NCBI GenBank assembly: GCA_030016715.1
Contig: JASEJD010000001.1
Coordinates: forward strand, 124,001-188,000
Direction of reading: 5' to 3'
DNA length: 64,000 nucleotides
DNA from: Methanobacteriaceae archaeon
Lineage (GTDB): Archaea; Methanobacteriota; Methanobacteria; Methanobacteriales; Methanobacteriaceae
Shown: positions 19,778 to 29,591 of the stretch, in pieces
Position numbering within the stretch: position 1 is the first letter of the stretch
Layout: each line of letters starts with the position of its first letter
Position numbers and translations under genes: made by a program
Notes under the pieces: model-generated
Seen by the model: the letters and a program-made list of their open reading frames with translations, nothing else
Databases searched by the model: none
What the model was told of the DNA's origin: nothing

Positions 19778-20971
19778 GTGATGAAAATGACTCTTTCAGT
19801 TAGATCCAAACCATACATAATACCCGAGTACAGTTTAACCGGTGATCTATTAGCCTACCTAACCTGCGGTTTACAATACCGGTACCAGAATAAGGCAACT
19901 TTACCTCCCTCCATGCCTATCCAGTTATGGTTCGGGGATTTTATCCACGGAGTTATGGAGGAAGCCTTTCTTAAATGGAAGGATGAAGATTGGAAGGAGT
20001 TCCCCTGGGATTGGAAGACCCAGATCCGTGATATTGAATTATTGATACATAAACGTATGGAATCCCGTGGACTGCAACCACCAGCTAACCTTTTCTGCTC
20101 CTATAAAGAGGAAAGTGAACATCAGGGACTTTGCCCAGATAAAGAACACCCCCATAAATTAGTGGCCAGTGTAAGGGCAGAGCATTCCATAAATACATGG
20201 GGACCCCACTTATTTCCACTGGTGGATGATAATGAAGTTCGAATTAAGGGTATACGTGAAATGCCCCATTATCAGAAGGGTGTTAGCAGATCAAATTATT
20301 ATGGTATAAACGGGATCATTGATGTTTTAAGCTCAGTTAAATTAGAGGAGGCATCAGAGAATAATTTAATTCTTAAATATTTAAACCGAGACCCAGTTTT
20401 TCAGGAGAAACTTGAAAACTTAGAATCTGACCGATATGAGGTTATAGTTGATTATAAAGGTATGATGCGTCCCTCACTAGGATCACCCTCCTGGAAACAT
20501 CACCACTGGCAGGTGCAAACCTATGCCTGGTTAAGGTCTATGCAGCCAGAATCTAATCCCGTGCTAGTTGGGATACTATTCTACCTGAATGAATTATCCT
20601 TATTCCAGGAAGACTTGAAGGAGCTTAAAAGGGAAGTTAAAGACCATGACACAGATATAATGCCTGATGGTGGTGATAGGGAATCAATATTGAAATGGAA
20701 TCCATCCAAAAAGATACCCTCACTATCTCAGCCTTTCCGACATTTACGATCAATACGCATAATACCCATGGATCCTGTTTCCATTAAATCCTCACTAGAA
20801 GAATTTGACAAGGTAGTGGATGATATTGAATCCAGTATAATTCATGAAGTCAATGGTCAGGTTATACAGAACTCATGGAAGACCAATCCTGATAAGAGAA
20901 CCTGTGATGCCTGTGATTATAAGACTTTTTGTCCAAGTTCATATAGTAAGAAGAAGCTTACAGTTCCCTGA
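19778..20971 (+). CDS. Cas4/AddB-like PD-(D/E)XK nuclease with Fe-S cysteines
   Basis: A 397-residue nuclease of the RecB/Cas4 type. One cysteine sits near the N-terminus (C30, in LAYLTCG) and three near the end (C376, C379, C385 in CDACDYKTFC), the arrangement that holds a [4Fe-4S] cluster around the nuclease fold. The core is GIIDVL then VIVDYKG (D and DxK) and QVQTYAWL (motif III Q/Y), all intact. No CRISPR array or cas1/cas2 is present, so it is not an adaptation Cas4; it more likely cuts DNA for the preceding helicase. GTG at 19778 or ATG at 19781 could start it. Confidence 0.85.
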   Translation: MMKMTLSVRSKPYIIPEYSLTGDLLAYLTCGLQYRYQNKATLPPSMPIQLWFGDFIHGVMEEAFLKWKDEDWKEFPWDWKTQIRDIELLIHKRMESRGLQPPANLFCSYKEESEHQGLCPDKEHPHKLVASVRAEHSINTWGPHLFPLVDDNEVRIKGIREMPHYQKGVSRSNYYGINGIIDVLSSVKLEEASENNLILKYLNRDPVFQEKLENLESDRYEVIVDYKGMMRPSLGSPSWKHHHWQVQTYAWLRSMQPESNPVLVGILFYLNELSLFQEDLKELKREVKDHDTDIMPDGGDRESILKWNPSKKIPSLSQPFRHLRSIRIIPMDPVSIKSSLEEFDKVVDDIESSIIHEVNGQVIQNSWKTNPDKRTCDACDYKTFCPSSYSKKKLTVP

Positions 20972-21179
20972 AAAAGTGAATGATTAGGAGAAGGAGTTAG
21001 TAAACATGTGGTTTATTAGAAATAAAAATTTTGTTAGAAGTGATATTTTTGTATAATCAAAGTAACTGATAATGGAATAAAATTTATTAGGCCTTTATTT
21101 TGCCTTAATATTAATCCATAACATTATAAAGATGAATAGATGTGATATTAATATCTTTTAGTTGATAATGGTGGATATA
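20972..21179 (+). promoter_or_regulatory. Spacer with likely promoter of the XPD-like gene
   Basis: About 200 AT-rich bases; no gene. It breaks the tight spacing of the operon before it, so the following helicases probably have their own promoter. Confidence 0.3.
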
Positions 21180-23147
21180 ATGACCCTGAAGTGTTCCAAA
21201 TGTGGCCAAATTCTCAATAATCAAGATATAGACTGTGAAGAACTGGGAATTGATAAGAATTACATAGAAATATATGGTGACTATTTGGATATGGATAATC
21301 TAATATGTAAAAACTGTAAAAATGAACAAATATTAACTAATACAAATAATGATTCTTTAAATGATGATGCTGAATATCAAAAATCTGATAATCATTATCA
21401 TAACTCCCTTGAGGATGAGAATAAAATTTTCAGGGATATAATGGACTATTTCCCCCAAGATTTGACTCCTAGGGATGAACAAATCACGATTTTTAAAAAA
21501 ATAGCAGAAGGTATTGCCAATGGATACCATTTCTTCTTATTAGATGCCGGTACCGGAATTGGTAAATCAGCAATTGCAGTTACTTTAGCTGAATATTTTG
21601 GGGAAGCTTTTATCACCACCGTAACCAAGCAATTACAGGATCAGTATCTTAAAGATTACAACTATCCTGTTTTAAAGGGCAGAACTAATTTCATATGTAA
21701 AGAAGCATTAGTCTTTAACAAAAATAAAGATTGTGATGAAGGTATATGCCAAGCTGAAAAAATTAATTGTGATAAAGGCGTATCTAAATCTGAAGGCACT
21801 TCATTTTGCTTTGAAGATAGAATACGTGTGGAATGGGATTTTATTAGTGAAGATCATTGTAACTATTGGGAACAAAAAGGCACGGCCATAAGATCTCCAA
21901 TCACTTTTCTGAATTACTCCTCTTTTTTTATTGAAATGAATTTTCTTACTCACTTTAAAAAAAGAAAATTATCTGTTTTTGATGAAGCCCATAACATAGA
22001 AAGATTAGTAATGAAACTGGTTAGTTTCAAGTTATCTAATAAAAAACTCAAATCAGAATTTAAGGATCATATGGATGATATAACTCCAGAAGGTGAGATA
22101 AAGTTCATCCCCCAAATCAGTCCCGATGCTTTTATTGAAGATAAAGAATTTTGGAGCAACTATCTACCTAAATTTATAAAAGATTATAAATCTCTACTAA
22201 AAACTAGAAAATTAACCCCCAAGAAAAGCAAAAAAATCAGAAATAAGGTATATCGTATGAGTAAATTTTTGGATGATCTTCGTATAAATCCACATAACTG
22301 GATAATTGAGGCTAATGAAAAAGATGAAAAAATTGAATTTAAACCCCTAGAAGTAAGTAAATATATTCATAGTTATTGTTTTGAACATAGTGAATATAAC
22401 CTTTTAATGAGTGCTACCATTTTAAATAAAGAAGATTTTTGTAAATGGCATGGTATTAATCCGGAAGATGTTTTATATATCCCTATTAAAAGTCCTTTTG
22501 ATTTAAAAAAAAGACCTATATATTTGGAAACAGTGGGCTCAATGTCCCACAAAACCATCGAAGTAACCAAACCCCTAACCATACCCCTGCTTAAAAAACT
22601 ATTAAATAAGCATAATGATGATAAGGGTTTAATTCATACCAATAGTCATAAATTAGCCACTTATATCTATAAAGAACTGGATAATCCTAGATTAATCAAT
22701 TACAGTTTTGATGAATCTAATCCTAAAGAAAGACCTAAACGTGATAGTATCATCAAAAGATTCATAGAATCCTCTGAACCTTTAGTTTTAGTAGCTCCAA
22801 GTGTAGGTGAAGGTGTTGACTTTCCAGATGACCTCTGTAGGTTTCAGATAATATATAAAGTACCATTCCCCTATTTAAATGATAAACAAATTAAAGCCAG
22901 AAACCGAATAGACCCTAACTGGTATGCTTATCAAACTGTGGTTAAACTGGTTCAATCATATGGGAGGGGAATGAGAAATAAAAATGACTACTGTGATACC
23001 TATATTACTGATGAAGATATATTTTCGATTCTTACAGATAAATGGCGAAGGTGTTGGAAATATTTCCCAGAGTATTTTCTGGAAGCCCTAATTGATCCAG
23101 AAGGCATAATTGATGATTTTAAAATTTTTTCCAATAAAAGGATGTGA
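21180..23147 (+). CDS. XPD/DinG-like Fe-S DNA helicase with N-terminal zinc ribbon
   Basis: A superfamily 2 helicase of about 655 residues. Start at ATG 21180 is chosen because GGTGGAT lies just before it; a TTG at 21162 is also in frame. The N-terminus has CSKCG and CKNCK, a zinc ribbon. Then motif I DAGTGIGKSA, an insert with well-spaced cysteines (FIC, CDEGIC, FCF, HCNYW) that probably binds a [4Fe-4S] cluster, DEAH box VFDEAHN, and motif VI VQSYGRGMRN. Family members unwind DNA 5' to 3' in repair. Opposite polarity to the UvrD-like helicase nearby. Confidence 0.9.
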   Translation: MTLKCSKCGQILNNQDIDCEELGIDKNYIEIYGDYLDMDNLICKNCKNEQILTNTNNDSLNDDAEYQKSDNHYHNSLEDENKIFRDIMDYFPQDLTPRDEQITIFKKIAEGIANGYHFFLLDAGTGIGKSAIAVTLAEYFGEAFITTVTKQLQDQYLKDYNYPVLKGRTNFICKEALVFNKNKDCDEGICQAEKINCDKGVSKSEGTSFCFEDRIRVEWDFISEDHCNYWEQKGTAIRSPITFLNYSSFFIEMNFLTHFKKRKLSVFDEAHNIERLVMKLVSFKLSNKKLKSEFKDHMDDITPEGEIKFIPQISPDAFIEDKEFWSNYLPKFIKDYKSLLKTRKLTPKKSKKIRNKVYRMSKFLDDLRINPHNWIIEANEKDEKIEFKPLEVSKYIHSYCFEHSEYNLLMSATILNKEDFCKWHGINPEDVLYIPIKSPFDLKKRPIYLETVGSMSHKTIEVTKPLTIPLLKKLLNKHNDDKGLIHTNSHKLATYIYKELDNPRLINYSFDESNPKERPKRDSIIKRFIESSEPLVLVAPSVGEGVDFPDDLCRFQIIYKVPFPYLNDKQIKARNRIDPNWYAYQTVVKLVQSYGRGMRNKNDYCDTYITDEDIFSILTDKWRRCWKYFPEYFLEALIDPEGIIDDFKIFSNKRM

Positions 23148-23238
23148 AATTAAATATTCTCTTAAATTCTTAAGTTTAAAATTAAGTCCCATCTTTCTAA
23201 AGTATCAATATATACTAAAAGGTAGAATATTATTCTAG

Positions 23239-24978
23239 GTGATGATTTTGGGGAGAATTTTCCCAAGTATTGATCAAATTCTTGAACTCCATGGCCCTCT
23301 AAAAGAGGGAGAGAATACTTTATTAAATTTTTTAGATAACCAACTAGATGATGATTGGAAAATATACTTCAAAGCCAATATTAATGGTAATCATCCCGAT
23401 TTAGTAATTTTTAATCCAAATAATGGCCTAATGTTTTATAATATCCTGGAAGAAGATAAAGACACACTTTATAATCATTATAATCCCCAGATCTACCTAG
23501 ATCAGGTTCATTATTATAAAAAGAAAATATTAAGTTACATACTTCCAGATATGGGGGAGACCATTGATGAAAGCTCAGAAACTAAGCCATACGGAATGGT
23601 AAAGACAGGTATATTCACTCCCCATATAAAAGGTCGTATAGCACGAAGTTTATTTAAATTTCCAGAATTTCCTAAAATTATAGGTAAAGAAGAACTATAT
23701 GCTGAGAATTTATATAAAATCATTCCTGGTTTTCATAAAAAAAATCAATACATGAAAAAAGAGTGGGCTGAGGAGATAGAATTTTGGCTCAATCCAACGA
23801 TACATCAAAGAGAACCGATCAGATACCTTGAACTTGATAAAAACCAAAAAAAGCATTCAGAACCAAAGGAGGGACCTCACCGTATACAAGGACCAGCAGG
23901 TTCAGGTAAAACCATTATACTTGCCCATAGGGCTGCTAAATTGGCACGTAAAAATTATAAAGTTTTAATAATTACCTTTACCGTGTCTCTACCGCTTTTT
24001 ATTAAAGATATGGTGGATAACTCTCCCTATAGATTCAACTGGAAGAATATAGTATTCAACCATTTTCATGGATTCTGTTTAGATGTTTTAAATGAATTGT
24101 TACAACCAAAACCAGGATATGATCAGGATAGTGAAAAATATACAGATAATTTAGTAGAATCTGTTCATCAAGCGATAGATAGTCTATTACCTGATGATTT
24201 AGAAAGGTTAAAGTATGATGCTATATTGATTGATGAAGGCCAGGATTTTAAAAGGGAATGGTATGAGCTTCTACTTAAATTCTTAAATAAAAGAAATGAA
24301 ATAGTGGTTTTTTCTGATGAACTTCAAAATATCTTTAATCGGAAAATAGACTGGATGAAAGGCCGTTGGATTAAATTAGATACTGTATTCCGCGTGCCTA
24401 AAGAGATTGGATTAATAGTAAATTCATTCAGTGAAGAGTTTAATCTGAATTCTTCAGTGCCCATTGAAAATTATGCCCAATCAAATTTGTATAATTTTGA
24501 ACGGATTCCTAAACCACATTTTATCTGGGAAAATATTTCCATGAAAGACTGGTTAACAAGAATTTTTAGTGCTTACCAGAAAATTAAGGTAGAACAATCC
24601 CATACATGGTTTGGTGATGATTCAAATATCGTTATCTTGTTGCCCTCTGCAAAGCATGGATTAGAAGCTGTGAAATATTTTAAAAATATGAATATATCTG
24701 CCAACCATGTTTTTGATGAGGAAAATAATAATGGACATCCACGACTAAAAAAAGCTTTCTGGACCAATGATCCCAGGTTAACCATCAGTACCATTCATAA
24801 GTTCAAAGGATGTGAAGCCAGTAATGTTATTATCTTAATTCCCAGTTCCTGGCATAAAGATGAAAGTTTAGATCATATAGTTTATACAGCGATGACCCGA
24901 ACACAGGAAAATTTGTTCGTATTTAATTTAAATAAAAGATATGATAATTTTGGTGATAGAATCGGAAATAAGTGGTAA
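23239..24978 (+). CDS. NERD-domain SF1 DNA helicase
   Basis: A 579-residue protein. The first 120 residues include HPDLVIFNPNNGLMFYNI, the nuclease-related NERD core. The helicase part has GPAGSGKTI (about 218-226), motif II AILIDEGQDFKREW, VFSDELQNIF, STIHKFKGCEASNVIIL and YTAMTRTQENLFVF. NERD-helicase fusions are found in defence islands and plasmids. Start GTG/ATG at 23239-23242 after GGTGATG-like sequence. It lies 91 bases after the XPD-like gene on the same strand and is the last intact gene of this helicase block. Confidence 0.87.
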   Translation: MMILGRIFPSIDQILELHGPLKEGENTLLNFLDNQLDDDWKIYFKANINGNHPDLVIFNPNNGLMFYNILEEDKDTLYNHYNPQIYLDQVHYYKKKILSYILPDMGETIDESSETKPYGMVKTGIFTPHIKGRIARSLFKFPEFPKIIGKEELYAENLYKIIPGFHKKNQYMKKEWAEEIEFWLNPTIHQREPIRYLELDKNQKKHSEPKEGPHRIQGPAGSGKTIILAHRAAKLARKNYKVLIITFTVSLPLFIKDMVDNSPYRFNWKNIVFNHFHGFCLDVLNELLQPKPGYDQDSEKYTDNLVESVHQAIDSLLPDDLERLKYDAILIDEGQDFKREWYELLLKFLNKRNEIVVFSDELQNIFNRKIDWMKGRWIKLDTVFRVPKEIGLIVNSFSEEFNLNSSVPIENYAQSNLYNFERIPKPHFIWENISMKDWLTRIFSAYQKIKVEQSHTWFGDDSNIVILLPSAKHGLEAVKYFKNMNISANHVFDEENNNGHPRLKKAFWTNDPRLTISTIHKFKGCEASNVIILIPSSWHKDESLDHIVYTAMTRTQENLFVFNLNKRYDNFGDRIGNKW

Positions 24979-24984
24979 TTAGAA

Positions 24985-25135
24985 TTATTCGGTTTTTTTA
25001 GTTTCCATCATTTCTATCATTTTCTCCAAGGCTGAAATAGTCAATCTTTTATCAGGAATATCATTTTCATTAACATAAATTGAACTATAGATGCAACTAG
25101 GGCATCCTTCTTTCAATTGCAGTTCTTTACTCTAT
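24985..25135 (-). pseudogene. C-terminal remnant of a DUF1998-type DEAD/DEAH helicase
   Basis: On the minus strand an open patch reads KEGCPSCIYSS, then PDKRLTISALEKM, ending at a stop at 24985. The CPSC patch with a following helix is the typical tail of DUF1998-containing helicases (YprA/Hrq1-like), where it normally reads GCPSCxxSPxCG. Upstream the frame meets a stop, and nothing else of the helicase remains. So a further helicase gene once stood here and was lost, probably when the island was rearranged. The identification rests on a short patch. Confidence 0.55.
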
Positions 25136-25184
25136 GGTAAAGTTAGACTAGTAATGGATATGGGATTCTATCCTTATAGCTGAC

Positions 25185-25209
25185 ATTTTACCACTTTAAC
25201 TGGTAAAAT
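25185..25209. repeat. Perfect 9-bp inverted repeat with 7-base spacer
   Basis: ATTTTACCA at 25185-25193 and TGGTAAAAT at 25201-25209 are perfect inverted copies. There is no U-run after it, so it is a weak terminator candidate; a protein-binding operator for the ARPP-1 gene or for the lost helicase gene is possible. It lies about 300 bases before the ARPP-1 start. Confidence 0.5.
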
Positions 25210-25505
25210 AGTTAATATTACTAAATTAGAATAGAGGATGTGAATTGATTTTATATTGATAATTTTTTGGAAAATATATTATTATATTTACTAAATAAGT
25301 TTCCAGGAATTTTTTCTGGATAAATATCTCTGATTTTTTATATTCATATGGATATTGAATAGCCTTTAATTATCCTTTTTATGGTATTATGAATACATTG
25401 TTAATATAATGATCATTATGTGAATAATAAACCTTAACATTTAAATAGTATTAATGTAATATATCTGTATGTACACTCAATAATTAATTTTGGAGAATTG
25501 ATCTA

Positions 25506-26483
25506 ATGGATGAAATTATAACCGATTACATCAATCAAATTGAATTAGGCCCTATACAGGAATATAAAGGTATGTCAGTTATCCCCCTGTACAACATTGG
25601 TTATGAATTTAAATATATCACCCTGAAAGAGGCACTGGAAGCAAACCTATTAACAGTGACAGAAATTGATGAATCCGGCTCTGTACCAGAGTTAAAAGTA
25701 ATAAATAAAGCGGATGTTCCTGTTTTATTATTGGATGGCGAGGAACTGGTCGGTGCTAAACAGAACCGGGTTTTAAACACCACCATACTCCTGAAACAGA
25801 ACTCAGAAACTGTGATCCCAGTAAGCTGCACCGAAGAAGGCAGATGGAGTTACAGTTCTCGAAAATTCAGTGAATCTGGTAATGTAGCATCATACCGGGT
25901 CCGGAGATCTAAATCATCCTCAGTACATGAGTCACTTAAAATAAGAGGCGAATATCGATCTAACCAATCTGCTGTATGGGATGAAATAGAAAATATAAGT
26001 AGAAGGGCAAATGTAAACTCCCATACTAGGGCCATGAGAGATGTTTACCAGTCAAAAAGTAAAGATTTAGATAAGTATCTAGAATCATTCCCCCCATCAG
26101 ATGGACAGAAAGGTTTGCTAGTGATGATTAATGGGGAGGTTATGGGCTTAGACATCCTATCAAGCTCGGAAGCCTACAAAATTCTTCATCAGAAACTCCT
26201 AAAAAGCTACGCCCTAGAAGCCCTACTTGCAGAAGACGATGCAAAGGAAAAATTAAATAAAATAGAGCAAGCCCAGAAATTCATAGATGATGCATGTTCA
26301 TCACGGGATGAAAAGCATGATTCAATTGGTTATGGATTTGACCATCGTTTAGAAGGCCCATCAATGGTAGGTTCATCCCTAACCTACCAGGACCAAGTTA
26401 TACACACCGCCTTCTTCAACAAGAATTATGCAAAAGATGATGTAATGTCAAATTACAGGAAACGACGAAGTTATAGATTATAA
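25506..26483 (+). CDS. ARPP-1 family domain protein
   Basis: A 325-residue protein resembling the ARPP-1 family (found next to ADP-ribosylglycohydrolase and phosphatase domains). Typical patches are VPVLLLDGEELVGAKQNRVLNTTILL and VIPVSCTEEGRW, with KGLLVMINGEVMGLDIL later and a C-terminal helix AYKILHQKLLKSYALEAL. No enzyme residues are known. An AATTTTGGAGAATTGAT leader with GGAG supports the ATG at 25506. It sits inside the island and 80 bases before the next gene, but has no known defence role. Confidence 0.8.
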   Translation: MDEIITDYINQIELGPIQEYKGMSVIPLYNIGYEFKYITLKEALEANLLTVTEIDESGSVPELKVINKADVPVLLLDGEELVGAKQNRVLNTTILLKQNSETVIPVSCTEEGRWSYSSRKFSESGNVASYRVRRSKSSSVHESLKIRGEYRSNQSAVWDEIENISRRANVNSHTRAMRDVYQSKSKDLDKYLESFPPSDGQKGLLVMINGEVMGLDILSSSEAYKILHQKLLKSYALEALLAEDDAKEKLNKIEQAQKFIDDACSSRDEKHDSIGYGFDHRLEGPSMVGSSLTYQDQVIHTAFFNKNYAKDDVMSNYRKRRSYRL

Positions 26484-26562
26484 CACTAATTATATAATAC
26501 AATAATTATAATTAATTCATGTAGGGTTAAATTAAATATTTTAAACTGACAGGGGGGATAAT

Positions 26563-28128
26563 GTGGCTGCTAAACATAACGAACGATGCAGGGAATGCAA
26601 AAAGCATGTATTTGAATTATTATCCAACATATTTGGTGAAGTAAGAGAGAATTATAACTTAAATATTTCCAACCGTGCCAGCGGATTTAAGAAAAGTCCC
26701 TATCATTCATATTTGCAGGAAATATATGTTTCTCTCCAAAATCATCGCGGTAATAAAAACTTCATTAGAAAAAAGAAACTACCTAACGTGGACTATTATG
26801 TCGTGGATCATGAATTTATTGTGGAGTTTGATGAATCACAGCATTTCACCAGACCTCGAAGAATAGCTCTTGAAAAATATCCAGCAGAACTCAAACTAGG
26901 ATTTGACAAAAATAAATGGATAGATTTGTGCAGAAAATTAAATAGACACGATAACGATCCCATATACAGGGATGAACAAAGAGCATGGTATGATACACTC
27001 CGGGATTTTGCTCCTTCACAGTTAAATCTAAGACCCACAGTCAGGTTATATGCACAAGACTATGTATGGTGTGATTTAGACCCGGAAGATAAAGAAGACC
27101 AGGCCAGATTTAGAGAATTATTAAAATTAAAAATCTACAATTATAAATCAACTATAAACCAGAATCTTATCGATAAAAAACTGCTTTTAACAGACAGAAA
27201 AAAAGGTAGACTCTATAAAACCTCAGAAAATGAACATATACAAATCCGCTTCAATAAATTAGGTAACTTAATCACCCATAAAATTACCGAGAACTTTGAT
27301 GAAATTCCTCTAGACTACTCCCTGGAAGAAGTAGGGGAAGAACTACTTAAATTAAATAAACCAACTATTGAAGAGGTTATAAAGTACCTTGTAATCCCTG
27401 AAATGGAAGTTGAGAGAATTTTTAATAATATGCGCTTCAAATATTTAGAATCAATTTATAGGTCATCGTTAGACAACCCCAAAGAATATATAAATGCAAA
27501 ATATAACCGGGCTTTTCAGGCATTATCTGGAATAACAGTTTATCAAGGTAATATTCAGATTAGAAAAGATAATGATAATTTCTGGAAAGAAGCTGGATTT
27601 ACAGATCCTTCAAAGACAGGGATATGTTTTGATAATGAAAGAAAAGAATTAGATTTCATTCTTAAATATATTAAATCAGTAAATACTGACCAAATACCAA
27701 GAACTTATGCTGAACTAATAGCAATAAAACCAGGATTTCATGAATTATATATACACTCAGATTATTTTGATAAAAAAAGCATACCTAACTGTAATGATAT
27801 CCGATCAGAAATTTTCAGGTGTTTGAGGAACATGAACGATTTAATAAATTCAAAAGCCAAAGATCTTGATAAATTTCCAGGGGATATAAATAAAAAGAAT
27901 TTTATGTCCTATGCACCTTGTAATGTAACAGAGGGACCCTTTGTAATGAGAAAGTCTGTTGATATATCATATTATGATGAGATACGTAAAATTAGAACAA
28001 AGAATGATATTGAAAAACTTAAAGAAAATTTTTTTATACTGGATTATTATCATGAAGATATCAATTATTTAGAGGACTTAGCAAATATTTTAGAAAAAGC
28101 TGGGAGGTTTAAAGGATTTATTAATTAG
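26563..28128 (+). CDS. Unknown protein with VSR/DUF559-like nuclease core
   Basis: A 521-residue protein I do not recognise by name. The first 40 residues include CRECKKHVFELLSNIFGEV, followed by KLPNVDYYVVDHEFIVEFDESQHFTRPRRIAL (about 72-103, shown in part): a D...E-F-D-E-x-Q pattern reminiscent of VSR and DUF559 endonuclease cores, with Q where K is common. RDEQRAWYDTLRDF near 140 is another strong patch. The last 350 residues, after a shared 170-residue head, are different in composition and helical, perhaps a separate binding domain. Start GTG after RBS GGGGGATAAT. Confidence 0.65.
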   Translation: MAAKHNERCRECKKHVFELLSNIFGEVRENYNLNISNRASGFKKSPYHSYLQEIYVSLQNHRGNKNFIRKKKLPNVDYYVVDHEFIVEFDESQHFTRPRRIALEKYPAELKLGFDKNKWIDLCRKLNRHDNDPIYRDEQRAWYDTLRDFAPSQLNLRPTVRLYAQDYVWCDLDPEDKEDQARFRELLKLKIYNYKSTINQNLIDKKLLLTDRKKGRLYKTSENEHIQIRFNKLGNLITHKITENFDEIPLDYSLEEVGEELLKLNKPTIEEVIKYLVIPEMEVERIFNNMRFKYLESIYRSSLDNPKEYINAKYNRAFQALSGITVYQGNIQIRKDNDNFWKEAGFTDPSKTGICFDNERKELDFILKYIKSVNTDQIPRTYAELIAIKPGFHELYIHSDYFDKKSIPNCNDIRSEIFRCLRNMNDLINSKAKDLDKFPGDINKKNFMSYAPCNVTEGPFVMRKSVDISYYDEIRKIRTKNDIEKLKENFFILDYYHEDINYLEDLANILEKAGRFKGFIN

Positions 28129-28865
28129 GATGAGCTAAAGATAATCTTTTGTAATTAACGATGAATTATGAAAGAAATTAATTATTATATATATTAGTTT
28201 TCAAATGCTCTTACTCAAAGCCCATAAAATATAATCTTAATAATATAATTGGGGTTTAAATTGGATGTAAATTGCAAGGGTAAACAATACAAGAAATTAT
28301 TCATAATACTGGATAAAAAAAAAAGATAGAGAGCATAAAAATAGAACACGAAAATTACATGATTTTACTAGATAAAATTTGAACTTCAATAACTATGAAC
28401 CTATAAAAATTGAATAATAAAAGATTTAAAAAAAATAACTTGATAACCGCTTAAAACTAGATAAACTTATTCTAAATCCAATTATAAGCTCCAATATTAC
28501 ATTAAATGTTATAAAGTCTAATTGAAAAAATTGATGTTTATTATATTGAAGCAGGAAAAGTATATATGAATGTTTAATTGGTTTAATTGATTAAAATGTG
28601 TGTTCTATGAATTATAGGAATAATGAGGTATTTAATGGTTCTGAAGAATTTAAAGCCAGGATCCAATTTAAAAAATATCATATATTGGTTTAAAAAGATT
28701 ATAACTAACTAAAAGAAAGCTGAGGAGTTATTAAAATCATTTGAAGATAATTTTAATTTATTAAGAAATATTTATGGTATGAAACTAATCAGAAAATTTA
28801 TTAAATAATCTTTATTACTCATGAATGATTAATAACATATCAATATTGTATTAGGGGTGGAATCA
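28129..28865. other. AT-rich gap between island genes
   Basis: About 740 bases of very AT-rich sequence without a supported gene. A 28-codon open stretch from ATG 28608 and a short one near 28720 look like fragments of lost genes but cannot be named. A GGTGGA-type RBS for the next gene ends the gap. Confidence 0.45.
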
Positions 28866-29591
28866 ATGGGATACGGAGCTGATCCATACAAATTAATGGG
28901 AGTAAATCCACATGCACCAGCAATGGGATTAAAAAAGATTAGACATAAATCTAATCCAAGAAATTCACCACACGGTTCTTCTGATAAATGTGTTAAATGT
29001 GGTAAAATCCTTCTTTCATGGGAGTTTATCAATTCTAAATATTGTGAAGAATGTGCTGAAAAAAAGGGAATATTAAAAACTAAACCAAGTAATGCATCCA
29101 TTAATTCAATAAAATCTAATTCAAATCCACCAGTATCTCATAATATTGCATTTGAGAATGAATTCGATGAAAAACCTGGGGAAGAGCCTAAAAAATCATT
29201 TAATAATATAGATTCTTCCCAAATAAATCTATTTAGTTCCGATTTGAAGGGTAATAATCCTGCTAAGCGAATGAGGGCAATAAAAGCTTTATGTGAAATT
29301 AAAGATAAAAAAGCATTTTCAATATTACTTAAAGGACTTAAAAATAATGATCCGAATGTCAGATGGAAAATTGCAAGGGAAATAGGACATTTAAAGGACA
29401 AAAGGGCTGTTGATGCGTTGATTGAAGTTTTAGAAGATTCTGATTTTACAGTTAGAGCTAATGCTGCCTGGAGTCTTGGAGAAATTGGATCAATAAAAGC
29501 AAATAAACCATTAATCCAAGCTTTAAAAGATAAAAATAAATGTGTAAGAGATAATGCACACTGGGCATTAAATAAAATAAAAAAGGATTAA
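28866..29591 (+). CDS. Zinc-ribbon protein with C-terminal HEAT/PBS-lyase repeats
   Basis: About 241 residues. ATG 28866 is preferred over GTG 28857 because AGGGGTGG precedes it at normal distance. Residues about 40-67 hold CVKCGK and CEEC, one zinc-binding site. A Ser/Asn-rich linker follows, then from about residue 130 three HEAT-like repeats (DPNVRWKIAREIGHLKDKRA, DFTVRANAAWSLGEIG, CVRDNAHWALNKI). Such repeats bind other proteins, so it is an adaptor of some kind. Lone gene at the end of the island. Confidence 0.75.
   Translation: MGYGADPYKLMGVNPHAPAMGLKKIRHKSNPRNSPHGSSDKCVKCGKILLSWEFINSKYCEECAEKKGILKTKPSNASINSIKSNSNPPVSHNIAFENEFDEKPGEEPKKSFNNIDSSQINLFSSDLKGNNPAKRMRAIKALCEIKDKKAFSILLKGLKNNDPNVRWKIAREIGHLKDKRAVDALIEVLEDSDFTVRANAAWSLGEIGSIKANKPLIQALKDKNKCVRDNAHWALNKIKKD

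Noticed and set aside
19778-20971. Cas4 of a CRISPR adaptation module
   Set aside because: No cas1, cas2 or array in the window; operon partners are a helicase and SbcD/YhaN.
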